The translations under genes were made by a program, and so were the position numbers. Source: Anseranas semipalmata (lineage: Eukaryota > Chordata > Aves > Anseriformes > Anseranatidae). Taken from it: a DNA stretch of 64,000 nucleotides. The first letter of the stretch is position 1. Every line of letters begins with the position of its first letter. Below, in pieces: positions 24,530-35,420 of the stretch. Under the pieces are notes generated by a model, which searched no databases, was not told the DNA's origin, and was given only the letters and a program-made list of their open reading frames with translations. Location: the NCBI GenBank assembly GCA_013399115.1, contig VXAA01000116.1, positions 265,332-329,331 on the forward strand. The letters are read 5' to 3'.

Positions 24530-24660
24530 CATAAAAACTGTGCTAATTAAATTTGTACTTTATGCAAAGAGAGCTGAAATAACAATTTACAAAGCGATGG
24601 GTGTTGCTTAGTCAAATGTAACTTTGACTTTAGCGTTCAGCAGAAATCTTTTGCTTCATC
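24530..24660. promoter_or_regulatory. Candidate conserved noncoding element
   Basis: A compact segment carries a CTAATTAA homeodomain-type core at about 24543, TTATGCAAAG (close to an octamer/POU site) and ACAATTTACAAAG, without repeats or open frames. This combination is typical of vertebrate developmental enhancers. The call rests only on motif content; no alignment was possible. Confidence 0.25.
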
Positions 24661-24666
24661 TAACTT

Positions 24667-24677
24667 GGGGGGGGGGN
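24667..24677. other. G homopolymer ending in an ambiguous base
   Basis: Ten G residues at 24667-24676 are followed by a single N at 24677. The base is unresolved, most likely because of homopolymer sequencing error or a local assembly join. Confidence 0.95.
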
Positions 24678-25688
24678 AAGAGGGAGAATCAGCCTAAATA
24701 TGTGTGAGATCAGTAGAGAAGATGTGTTATTGTCGCAGTCTGAAAGCCACTGACGCTGAAAGTTGGTTCCCATCTACAGAGTGAACAAAGTAAACAATAA
24801 AACTGTGAGGAGGTCCAAATCAAAATTTGGGTGCCATGGTTTCTGTGTAATGTCTAAACTTTTCCTTCCATAGCTGGCACTGTCTTAGATTTATCTCTAT
24901 TATATTGCTGTCAGTGCTCATTGATTTTGCACACTCCAGCTTGATGGACCATTTAATTAACATTAATCTGTTTTGAATATACAGACTGCGTAGGTGAGTA
25001 AGATATGTACACTGTAGTAACCAGTTTCTTGTTAAGTATTATCTTTATACAATTAACTGTTGATAGCCTATACCTAATTAACAGATAAGCTCCTTATAAA
25101 TTTCCTGTAGTGTGGCAATCCTCACTTTAACTTATTTTTAATGCAAGGTCATTGGCAAAGTTGTAGGTGTAATTTCTACCTGCAAAAGCCGACTTGTAAC
25201 ACTGGTCTGGTAACTGGACTATACAGCTGGTTCTTGAAGATAGGCCTTTGAATCATTTGCCATCTGGTTACTTGGAAGTTCACATAAAATGAATTTGGTG
25301 TCATTCCCCAGATGTCCAGCCTCTTTTGCCATTTATGTTAATTTACCCCAGTTTGCTGGCCAGCTCCAAAGAAGGGACAAAACATGGATAGATTGTGGAA
25401 ATCAAATTTCTCTGTCTCTCATGGAAATGACTGAAGGGTTGGCAGGATGGAGCAGGAGAGCTGGTACTCTCATATTTTACTTTCCAAAAGCATTTCTTCT
25501 TGCAGCACTCAAGGCAACAAGAAATTTGCAGAAAACCCGAATGAGAATTTTTCTTCTTACTTAAAGAGAAGCTTTAGTTCCCAGAGGATACAGTGTCTAT
25601 TGGAGCAGTGGAAATGTACATTCAAGGTGAGCAACCAATATTAGCCAAGCTGAAAATGGTTATAATGGGTCACAGAGGAGTAGCTGGT
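24678..25688. other. Unannotated DNA
   Basis: The sequence is AT-rich and non-repetitive, and I see no gene. Two overlapping plus-strand frames at 25289-25644 are short and unrecognised. Confidence 0.55.
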
Positions 25689-25712
25689 TATATATATATA
25701 TATATATATATA
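25689..25712. repeat. (TA)12 microsatellite
   Basis: Twelve uninterrupted TA units. No other structure is attached. Confidence 0.95.
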
Positions 25713-26284
25713 GTCCTATAATCAAGGTCAGGAGATAAAGATTTATTCCAAGTTGTTCATGTATGTCTCAAATAAAACATTGTTATGATGGAAGAACACG
25801 GGTTGTCTACCTTCTTAATGTAGGTATCAAACTACGGAACCATACTATCTAATTTGAGTCATTCTTTATGAAGAGGTGAATATAATGACTCAGAATTGTG
25901 GAAGGTGAACTTACTGACTGTAAAGTACATTAATATTAGAAATATGAAAAGATTTGTGGTATGCCTACCTACTATGAAAGCTAATCACTCAAGTCACTGG
26001 GGTAAAAAATGATACCAAGTTTGTGATTTCTAGCTTTTTTCTAATATTAAACAGGGTCCAAGAATTTTGCTAAGAGGAGAATTTCAGATGTGGGAACTGC
26101 AATATTTCTGGGATGCTGCTTACACCACAGGTCTACGCAAACCATATCTTTACAGTGGTAATAAATGGAGGCATGTGCATTCCCAGGACTCAATATGGGA
26201 GGGAACTGAATACCAATCACGTACAAGAAGTAAATCGTTAGCTTTGCCTCATGACCGGATTTCTGTTTTTTAAAAGGTTTTACT
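25713..26284. other. Unannotated DNA
   Basis: I see nothing beyond short chance frames on both strands. Confidence 0.55.
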
Positions 26285-26395
26285 ATTAAGTGGAGACCTG
26301 TGATCCAGATCTTAATCACTGCTTCTTAGAAGGACTGATTATTAAATGCGGACCTGTGATCCATATGGTAATCCCTTTCAAAATTCTGAATGCTC
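26285..26395 (+). repeat. Degenerate 56-bp tandem duplication
   Basis: ATTAAGTGGAGACCTGTGATC at 26285 recurs as ATTAAATGCGGACCTGTGATC from 26341. GACCTGTGATCCA is exact in both copies (26295 and 26351). After that the copies share AT..TTAATC/GGTAATC-like sequence and then diverge. The offset is 56 bases. It looks like an old local duplication. Confidence 0.75.
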
Positions 26396-27539
26396 TTCAG
26401 GGCAAAAGGTCTAATGTCAGGTCTAGATCTTAAATCTCTTGGTATTTCACTGTCGTTTTTTGTTTCATACAGGCAAAGACTCCAATGACAGATGAAGTTA
26501 AAAACAGAAAAAAAAAAAAAAAGAAAGCAGATGAACAAGTGCTGCACTCCTTAATTCTTTTCTGGGAATTGGTAGCAGCCATGTCAGCAAAAATACTGTT
26601 TTGCTGGTGTAAGCAAGGCTGTGGACAGCCATCCTTGTCCAAGCTAGGCTGTACTGACTGGAGATATTGTCCCCAAGCTGCTCATCATTTGCCTGTCCCC
26701 CTCCACAGCCTTGCAGGTGACAGGAACCATGCGTCCAGTTCTGCCTCAGCAGGATATGCTGAAATGGAGCCCAGGGGGGACTGAATCCACTGCCCACGCT
26801 GGGAACAAGCAGAGAAGGGGAGGATCCCCCGATTTTCCTACCTTCAAAATGGGGATGGTGACGGCTCCCAGCAAAGAGCAGGGAACAAACAGCTGGGAAA
26901 GTGACAGCATATTCAACCTGCAGGGCTGATTTGCAAAAATGGCTAAAGCTTATTTTAGGGTGGTTGTTCCGACATAGCAGGGAGGCTTTTCTAGTGAAAA
27001 CAGGTTTAAAATATTCCATAGGCAGTCGCATGAAAGTAAGTGTTCAAAAAGCCTACATGTAATGAATATGCAAGAGGTTGTGCAGACACATTTAACTTTG
27101 GCTGTTTTTGCAGTCTCTATGTATTCTGAAGATAGCTTTTATATGGAATGTATATATATAATATATTTAACATAATCCAATGGTTTTTCTATATGAAAGA
27201 GCATAAAATATCTTCACTTCCTATGATGAAAAATTGCAAAAAAACCCTCAAAACTAATGTATTTAAATTGACTGATATAAAATGGAGGCTTTTTTTTTTA
27301 AAAAGCTCTGAACATTTTCAGCAGTGCAGACACTTTAATTCGTGCTCTGTGCTTAACTAATGGCAGCTGTATTCTCCAAAATTGTACACTCGGTCCTGTC
27401 CTCCCACACTCTCTCACAGCTAACCAACAAAAGCTCTCAGGGGTTTAAAAATAATCTCACTGAGCTCAGGGCACAGGAGGCTTTTACACTGATGATATGC
27501 TACGGGCCTTTTGTAAATCAGTTTATCAAACCAAAGACA
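26396..27539. other. Unannotated DNA with a possible exon-like block
   Basis: A good splice-acceptor match (T-rich tract then CATACAG) ends at about 26472, and TTGCAG followed by GTGACA lies at about 26716. The 243 bases between are open in one frame, which includes a lysine run encoded by 15 A residues at 26508-26522. The protein is unrecognised. I do not call a gene. The remainder is non-repetitive, with a 9-T run near 27290. Confidence 0.35.
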
Positions 27540-27860
27540 AAGCTGCAAATGTAGAGATAAATTTTTAACTCTAATTATGTATGTGGTAATTATTAATAAA
27601 ATAGTAAACTGATGGACAGCAGCCTAGTGCTCATTATGTACTGAGTAATACTTCTGCAAATGTCTCATTTATGTTGCTTTTAATGTTCAGAAATCAAAGC
27701 ATTAAAACAATCATTGGCATTTTTAATTAGTGACAAATCTGGATGATTTTGATGGAGCCATAATTTTCTGGAGAACTGATATTTCTCATCATCACTGATG
27801 CTAATTGACCAGGGCCAGTGAGAAGTTTTGCTGACCTCTGTCTTATTTGCACAATGAAGT
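27540..27860. promoter_or_regulatory. Candidate conserved noncoding element with TAATTA cores
   Basis: Three TAATTA homeodomain cores occur at 27572-27577, 27587-27592 and 27724-27729, together with AATAAA/TTATTAATAA and CATCATCACTGATGC motifs. The sequence is complex and non-repetitive, with no open frame. It is the segment in this window that most resembles a long-range developmental enhancer. Motif content is seen directly; conservation and function are inferred. Confidence 0.33.
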
Positions 27861-30426
27861 TTAAGTAGCTAGGTTTGAAAATGGGGTGCCTAATTTAAAC
27901 CACATTTTTGACAGTGTCATGTCTGGCACAACATACTGATCAAAAGAAAGACATTTTTTAAAATGTTGTAACTGTTGGTGCAAATGATCATAACCAAAGG
28001 AGAAAACAAAATCACTCCTTTGCCATAAGATTCATTTATGTAGAAATTATATTTATTAGCAGTCCTTACTATGTAAGAACAGGTATATCGACACATTCTG
28101 CCTTACAGTCCTGGTACTAAAAATTCCAAGAAAAAAGCTTGCAATGTTACCAGAAAAAAATATGTCAATAGTTAAAAAAACATAATAACTTTGTGTATTT
28201 TGCTGGCTGTATTTAAGGTTTTTCAAGGGTTTCGCCCTCTGTGTGGATGCATGGCATGGTCCCCAGCTACGTAGCAGCCCCTTGTCACTGTGTGCCCCTT
28301 GGTGCCAGATGCAGCTTGTCACTGTAGGCAGACTCTGTCTTTGGGACAGCTAGCTATCTCACGTTACCTTGATATTCAGCTGTGACTGTGCAGGGCATGC
28401 ACAGTGGTTTTAATGCTTTTAGTGTTGGGACCATCTATGAAAATGTTAGATCAGGTTGACTGATCTTTGACTGTTGATCTGCATTTAGCTTAAGAGTAGT
28501 TCAAGGGTTGTTCCTGCACCAGAACGACATGAAACAACCAGAAGTGGGGTTGTGGCATTGCCCAGAGCTGTTGGATAATCCAAATACCAGCTGGACCATT
28601 GTCATTTTCCTCTTTGTTAACTCAAATGCATTCAACTCTTGGTCTCTTGTCCAAGGAAAAAAAATTGACAGACAGTTGTTAGGATCAGGATCAGGATCTG
28701 TGCTGCCAAGCACAGAGGATATGACCTTTTTGCTGAGTATCAGGCACCAAGAGAAGCATCAGTCCAATGTCACTTTGTGACAACAAAGTATAGTAGGACC
28801 AACAATTTTATCTTCAAAGGGCTTTCATATGCCAGAAATTCACCCAGAAAGATCTTGAGTGCTGGATAGAAGACAAGTCTGGGCAAAACCCAGACATTTC
28901 ATAGCCTTGCTCACAGTCAAGGGTGTCCTGATTTACTCCCTGATTCTAGTGCAAAGCTGCAGCTTGAGATATGTTCTGGGAAAGATTTGGCACACCCAGT
29001 AAGCAAAGTCAGTCACTCTTTATATCTCATGGTGCCATACATGTCCTCCCAGCTGCGAGCAGCAGCTTTCCCTCCTACACTTTGGCCTCATATGCTGGAG
29101 GTATGTCTGAGAGGGGAGACACCTCCACATGTGTAAGGACATGATGCACAGCTAATTCACATTTTCAGCTCCTTTTGAGCCTTATTCAATCTGTGATTTT
29201 AGCCATTGTAAATGTGGGAGTCCAATTCCTTTCCCTGCCTGTGTTGCTGTTCTAGCATCATGCCAATTAAATACTGCTGGCTGCTGAAATCAGAGGAGTT
29301 GCATTTTAAAACAAGAGTAGTCAGTGGTGAATCCAACATATGGTTTTTAACTCTAAGCAGTCACTAGAACTGAGCTGGTTAAAAGGGACATGGGACTAAG
29401 CAGGGGAATAGGGGAAAGTAGATAAAAACTAATGGCAGGAAGCTTGAAAAGGTAGGAGGAAGGAAAGAGCCTGGGAGAATTAGAGAGGAAGAAAGACGAT
29501 GGAAACAGAAGAATCATTGTTGGACAAGAAGGACGCGTCAGAAGTGAACTAACAAACACTGGCAGTACAGTGGAAGAAAAGAAAAGAAATACAGAAAAGA
29601 GGGAAATGAATAATGTATTGCTCCATTTGCACTTCAGTTCTGAAGTGGATTTTGGAGTTATTACTGCAATCTTAAAGTTTTCCAACTGAATTGGATTCAA
29701 GCTCTCACTTCACCCTTCACATCCTATTAGGCAGTTCTTAGATCATTACTTATTTATGGGTGCTCATAATCTCTCATCCTGACTATGGTAGCTTTCCTAC
29801 AGCTTGAGCTTCTTGAGCTTTCTATTTCTTCCCTCTGGCACAGACTAAAAGCAGCCACCTCCGCATCCATCTGAAGCTGGTCTTCCTTTTCATCATATCA
29901 CTTGGAGTTTCCTTTTCCCTTCTAGAACCTTCCTAACAAATTCTGTTTACCTTACCTCATTTTGCATCATCCTATCTATTGTGTTTACCAGGCAGCTTCC
30001 ATCTACAATGGCCTCTTCAAAGATACTGCAGTCACATCTTATATTGCACTGCCATCTACTCCTTAAATCTCTTCCGAATGCTCCCTTCTCCTCTGAAGCC
30101 AAAAAGATCCAAACTGGTATCATTAAAGTGTGTTTTATGGACTAGAAGCTACATTTTACCGAAGAAAAATTTCCTGTCAAACTCAGTCACTAAGATGTAG
30201 CCTACTGTAAGCTTCATCCTTTCAAGTACCGTTTGTGCATCTTCTGCTCTTTGGGACAAATTCTACATTTTCTCCTGTGAATGGAAAATACCTATGACAG
30301 GCGTACAAGAAAACCATTTCAGAAAGTGCTGAAAGTCTTCATGAGAAGTGACCCCGATAAACAAGCCTTAACTTGGAGTCTGGCTCTCCAGGCTCTTGCT
30401 TTAGGCTACTGGTTCTCTAAATATAT
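27861..30426. other. Unannotated DNA with a purine-rich tract
   Basis: There is no recognisable gene or transposon. A purine-rich stretch on the plus strand at about 29385-29610 (AGGAAGGAAAG and AAAAGAAAAG runs) explains the 115-codon minus-strand frame full of Ser, Phe, Leu and Pro there. Confidence 0.55.
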
Positions 30427-30450
30427 AAAAAAAAAAAAAAAAAAAAAAAA
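30427..30450. repeat. A homopolymer (24 bases)
   Basis: This is an uninterrupted run of 24 A residues followed by GGAAAAGAAA. No transposon tail or processed pseudogene could be recognised upstream; the 50-codon frame before it matches no known protein. Confidence 0.9.
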
Positions 30451-33400
30451 GGAAAAGAAATACAAAGGTGATTTGGTTTACAGCTGAATGATGTTTGACA
30501 CCGAGAAGAGACAGCTTGACTGCCCACCTCTTGTGCACCTCTTGTCCACTTTTGGCCCTTCCACTGCCCTTACCTCTCCCTCCAGCAGGGAGGGATTTAA
30601 CTTGTTGCACATTTAATTATCTGATAGCTTGAGGTAGAGAGATGAATGTTTTGCTGCCTTCATCTACATGTGCTGTATAATTCAGGGAATTAACGATAGG
30701 TGATTTTACTGATATACCCTCTCCAAAGCTGGAGAAAGGACCACCAGTGCAACAATTCACTGTTTTTGTTACTAACTGATTACTGTGTCCTAATATCTTT
30801 AGTGAGCCAAAGCAGTCATCACCAGAACCAATTTGCCCACCAGACCTTCATCTGGTAATGGAGCAAATGACAGGTCCTGTCCATCACACTCCGCGCCAAG
30901 AGAGGAAGAGCTGATCACACTCAGTGAGAAATTGAATTACAGTCACAGCAGGAACCCTGATGTAACTTCATTTGATTCTCATTTGATTCTTAAAATTATT
31001 TTGTTGTTTGCTTAACAGTTATTATTTGGCATCAGTCATCTAACAGTCCAAAATATTTAAAGTAGCATTTTAAATATAACAATAAGATAAAATTATAACA
31101 TTGTAAATATGATTAAGATATGATTTCAGCCTTTAATACAGAAAAAAAATAGAGGCATTGGCAAGATATGTGTGTGTCATCAAATCAAGTTTTATTGTCT
31201 TTAACATAATTAATGTTATTTTCAAGCTCACTAAAACAGTGTGTCTCCAGTCTTGTAAGCTCTTAGAGTTTGGGGTTTTCAGAAAATTGAAAACTTCCAT
31301 TTGTGCTTTAGAAAATTGTCTTTGAGCATTTTAATGACTAATGATTTCTTGTAAAATCGTTATGTTTGTCTTTACAGTATTCTGACATGAATAGAGTTGC
31401 CAGTTAAAAACAGAACCATTAAAATACAGGTAAGCAATTAAATATTTCCTTTGCACCAGGAAAGTCTGAATCTGAGTGAGATTACCCATTGTGTCTGAGG
31501 AAATGTGATGGTACAAACCAGGCTGTTAAAGCTTGCTAAGATACTCAGCCTGTGTTTCTTTTATGTGTAAGAGGAAGCAATTGTGTGTGCATGGGGGGCG
31601 GAGGAGTGAATATGCTATTTGATATTTGCCCACAATCTAGAAGCATTACTCAGTTTGTCTTCAGGCATTAATCAAATTAAACATCCATTAGCTTTTGGAG
31701 ACAGTGGTACTGCTACGTATACAGCCTGGTGTAATGGCTGTATACATGTAAATGGTGGTAACACCAGTTCTCTAGGCCAACCTTTACTTTGCTGTGTGCA
31801 CTCATTTCTGGTACCTCAGCTTTCTGTGCTCATATCACCTGGGACACATTGGGATACTCCTGTGCATCCCACAAACCTTTAAGCCTTGCAGGCTGCCCAG
31901 TACACACTTTCCCAGTTTTATCTTCATCCCAGCCTTACCTACAGCCCACAGTCACCACAAATCATGTTATCTGGCCCTTCACCAGTGCCTGCATGACCAT
32001 GCTGCCTAGTGCTCCCATGGCTGACAGCAAGTCACATAAGACCTGGGTCTGGAAGGCCATACAATGCCTACTCCAAACTCACCTAGACTTACCTTTCCCC
32101 CAGTATCAAAGGAAATTAATGTGGTTGTGGCACCTGCCAGCCATCTTCTGCACACCCTGTGCAGTTACAGCTGCAGCTCCAGAGAGCCATCCCTGGGCAG
32201 AAGTGCCACTGGGTCATGAGACACTATGAGACAGCTGCTGCTAGGACCGTGTACTCACCACACAGTCCTCTACATTAGGCACAACCACCATTATTTAGTG
32301 CTTTTTGGCTTGTGACTACACAGATAGCAGAACTGAATGTGTACCATTACAGAATGCTTTCCCTTCTGCATATAAATATCAGCACCTATATCTATTTTTG
32401 CTATTGCTACAGCTTTATTGGCTACTTAGCTCATGCAACAAATGGACAAGCACATACCGACTTTGACCATTTTTGCACCTTATATTGATGCTATTTGACT
32501 TTGGAACAGTCCCAAGGTATTTCACAAGTTTGCAAGCGCTTACAGTTTGTGATGTATTTGTCCAAAGTCTCCGGTCAAGGATTTGCTTATGGCAGTTCTA
32601 GAGTAGGGAAACCAAAACGCACTAGTAAGACCACTTGTCCTGCCACATCTGACACAGCCCATGGTATCCACAAAACCTCAAGAGGAGGAAAGAGTCCTCT
32701 CTTCTTTCTGCCAGGAGCCAACTCCCACAGAAAACCAAAGAGCAGATGCTTTCAGGCCTCTATTCCCATACCAAACAGGACACGTGTTGTACCCTAGGAG
32801 ATGGGGAGGTTGAGACAGGCCATGATCTTAAGCCCTGAGCTAAAATGGTATCAGAAAAAGCCTGCCTGATGTGAGATCAGTCTTTAGTTTAGTACAGCAA
32901 AACAGGGTGACTGTATAATTAGTGGCAGAATAAAAACCTCTGTCTTTTACATTACATAGAAGATGCATCTGTCCCTCTTAGGACAATAGCGATATCCACA
33001 GGGACATGTGCTTTTTAACTGTTCTTTTTGAGGTACCTATACCCAAAAGGCAAAAATCTCATTATCCTTCTCTCTCCTTCTTGGCCTGGAAATCTTTTAA
33101 AATACTCCCTCTGGAAATCAGGTCCCTGATTTTCAGACCATATGCTGAGTATGGCCTGTTATTCATTCAGATCTTAAAAAGGCCCAAATGTTGTGTTCCT
33201 CCCCACCCTCTGGGTGTGAGTACTCTCCTTCATGGAGGCTGCCAAATGGACATGGTGGCTGGGGGCTACAGAAGCCCAGAACATGCTGTAATGCATCTTT
33301 TCTGATTATGGGCAGTTTAACAGGAGTAGAAAAAATCAGGCACAGAAAGTTGGTATTGATGTTCATATTTCTCATGTCCTATATTTCATGCCAGGTTGAG

Positions 33401-33630
33401 CCTATACGTGGAGCTTCAAAGAAGTCTCCCAGGAGCAAATCTTCACTCTCCTCTGTATCTCAATATGCTGGAAAAGAGGAGAGAGCAGACTTGGTTAGAA
33501 GTCAGGCTTCTGCCAGACCACTACTCACATCGTTTTGCTGAGGCTGGGCTCATTTCTTTGCAGACCTTGTCCCAGGAGATTTGCCTGGAGATCTCTGGCC
33601 CCAGGAGGCAACACTGGGAGCCTGGCAGAG
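30451..33630. other. Unannotated DNA
   Basis: I see no gene. 30.95-31.4 kb is AT-rich. At 31.62-32.23 kb there are overlapping plus-strand frames of up to 146 codons, rich in Cys, His and Pro, with no domain I recognise. From 33.0 kb the frames run into the CR1 element and are artefacts. Confidence 0.5.
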
Positions 33631-34328
33631 ATCACGGAATCCCAGAATGGCTGAGGCTGGCAGGGACCTCTGGAGGCCACCTGGTCCCAGCCCTGCTCAA
33701 GCAGGGACACCCAGAGCAGGTGCCCAGCACCACGTCCAGGCGCCTTCTGAAGGTCTCCAAGGAGGAGCCTCCACAGCCTCTCTGGGCAGCCTGGGCCAGG
33801 GCTCCACCACCCGCACAGCACAGAAGTGCTGCCTGGGGTTCAGGGGGAGCCTCCTGGGCTCCAGTTTGTGCCCACTGCCTCCTGTCCTGGCACTGGGCAC
33901 TGCTGACAAGAGCCTGGCTCCATCTTCTTTGCACCCTCCCTTCAGGGGTGGCATATACACATCGATAAGATCCCCCATGAGCTCTTCTCTAGGCTGAACA
34001 GTCCCAGCCTCTCAGCCTCTCCTCTTAGGAGAGATGCTCCAGGCCCTTGATCATCTTGGTGGGCCTCTGCTGGACTCTTTCCAGTATGCCCATGTTTCTC
34101 TTGTAGTGGGGGGCCCAGAACTGGACACAGTACTCCAGGTGCAGCCTCATCAACGCTGACTAGAGGGGAAGGATCACCTCTCTTGACCTGCTGGCAATAC
34201 TTTGCCTAATGCAGCCAAGAACACCATTAGCTTTCTTAGCAGCAAGGGCACATTGCTGACTTATGTTCAACTAGGTCCTTTTATACAAAGCTGCTTTCCA
34301 GCTGGGTGGCCCCCAGCATGTACGGGTG
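33631..34328 (-). mobile_element. GC-rich CR1 3' fragment, minus strand
   Basis: Read on the minus strand, the element runs from the CR1 region encoding the end of RT (complement of the GTACTCCAGGTGCAGCCTCA segment near 34132) to the 3' end at 33631, where the plus strand reads ATCACGGAATCCCAGAATGG. The last 300 bases closely match the 17190-17625 copy, differing at only a few positions by eye. The upstream part extends further than that copy and has a small internal deletion near 34272. Many overlapping frames of up to 190 codons here are GC-rich artefacts. The 5' boundary is approximate. Confidence 0.93.
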
Positions 34329-35184
34329 GCAGATAGCTGTGTCCTTCATGACACCATGCTAATGGGACTAGCCTGCTGTCTGTCTTAGCTGCCTGACCTA
34401 CATGTATGTGGCTGGAGAACCTGTGGCTTCCTCGTATGCTCTTCTAGGAAAGTTAAATGGGTATTTGAGATTACTAGAGTAGCGGTGCACTATACCTGCT
34501 CTACACCACATTGGCTCACGCTGGACGAAAAGTGGTCCAGCCCAGAGTGTTATAATTACTACAGGCTGTTAACCACAGCCTGCAGCTGCCAGGGCTTGAA
34601 ATTTGCCTATATATGTGGCTGATAGGCAGTGACTAGACTGCAGTACAGGTCTGAGGAGCTCCAAGTGTGACTAGTCAAGTGTGTAACCCCTTTACTGTGA
34701 CTGCTTTACTGCTGGGTGGAAGAAGGGACAGCAGCAAAGACACATAAGTGGAGGAGACTGGGAGAGGCGGGAGTCTCTTAGAGAGCTTTCCTGGCCCAGG
34801 CACTCAGGTCTTGCCCATTGCCTGGCTGCTGGTGCCTGCTGTCTGTAAATGCTTCCCTACACATAGCATTATCTTCATCTGTGTTGGGCATCCTAGCTTT
34901 GACTTGCCTTGGAGGAGAGGAAAGGTGTCCCTGCAGTGGCCATAGGCGGGGCTTGGGAAGGAAGAGCCTCCACCTTGTGTCTTCTAACTAGTTTTGACAG
35001 GATGGATCATCCGGCTTGGTGACAGCCTCTTTGTAAAGGATCTTGTCCAGCTTTTGATAGGAAGGGTAAATCTGCTGAGCTGCTCCAGACTAGTGATCTT
35101 TGTCAAGGGGATGAGCATGTTTCACATAGAAACTTTATTTGAACTCCTGTCTTGTCCTTATGGGCCTGGGACAGATCCACTGCA
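34329..35184. other. Unannotated DNA between two CR1 fragments
   Basis: I see no gene. The sequence contains a TATATATG box at about 34610 and moderately GC-rich stretches. It could be an old LTR or a diverged transposon flanked by CR1 copies, but I can recognise no ends. Confidence 0.4.
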
Positions 35185-35420
35185 AACAAACATTCAGATT
35201 GGATGTTAGGAAAAGGTTCTTCACCGAGAGGGTGGTTGGGCACTGGAACAGGCTCCCCAGGGAAGTGGTCACGGCATCAAGCCTGCCAGAGTTCAAGAAG
35301 TGTTTGGACAATGCTCTCAGACATAGGGTCTGATTTTTGGGTGGTCCTGTGTGGAGCCAGGAGTTGGACTCAATGACCCTTGTGGGTCCCTTCCAACTCA
35401 GGATATTCTATGATTCTGTG
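35185..35420 (+). mobile_element. CR1 LINE 3' UTR fragment
   Basis: The fragment begins at about AGATTGGATGTTAGGAAAAGG and contains the CR1 landmarks GGCACTGGAACAGGCTCCCC-like and GGAGTTGGACTCAATGACCC. It ends exactly with ATTCTATGATTCTGTG at 35405-35420, the CR1 terminal 8-mer repeat. It is severely 5'-truncated and noncoding, and belongs to a different subfamily from the 17.2- and 33.6-kb copies. Confidence 0.95.

Noticed and set aside
30281..30450. Possible processed pseudogene ending in the A24 tract
   Set aside because: The upstream frame matches no known protein, no polyadenylation signal or target-site duplication was found, and processed pseudogenes are rare in birds.
31789..32229. 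A 146-codon plus-strand frame
   Set aside because: It has no known motif. Overlapping frames are equally open, and the composition resembles ordinary moderately GC-rich DNA.
33396..33997. Several long frames (up to 190 codons) on both strands at 33.4-34.0 kb
   Set aside because: They lie in GC-rich CR1 3' UTR sequence, and the same peptides appear at 17.3-17.6 kb in the other CR1 copy.
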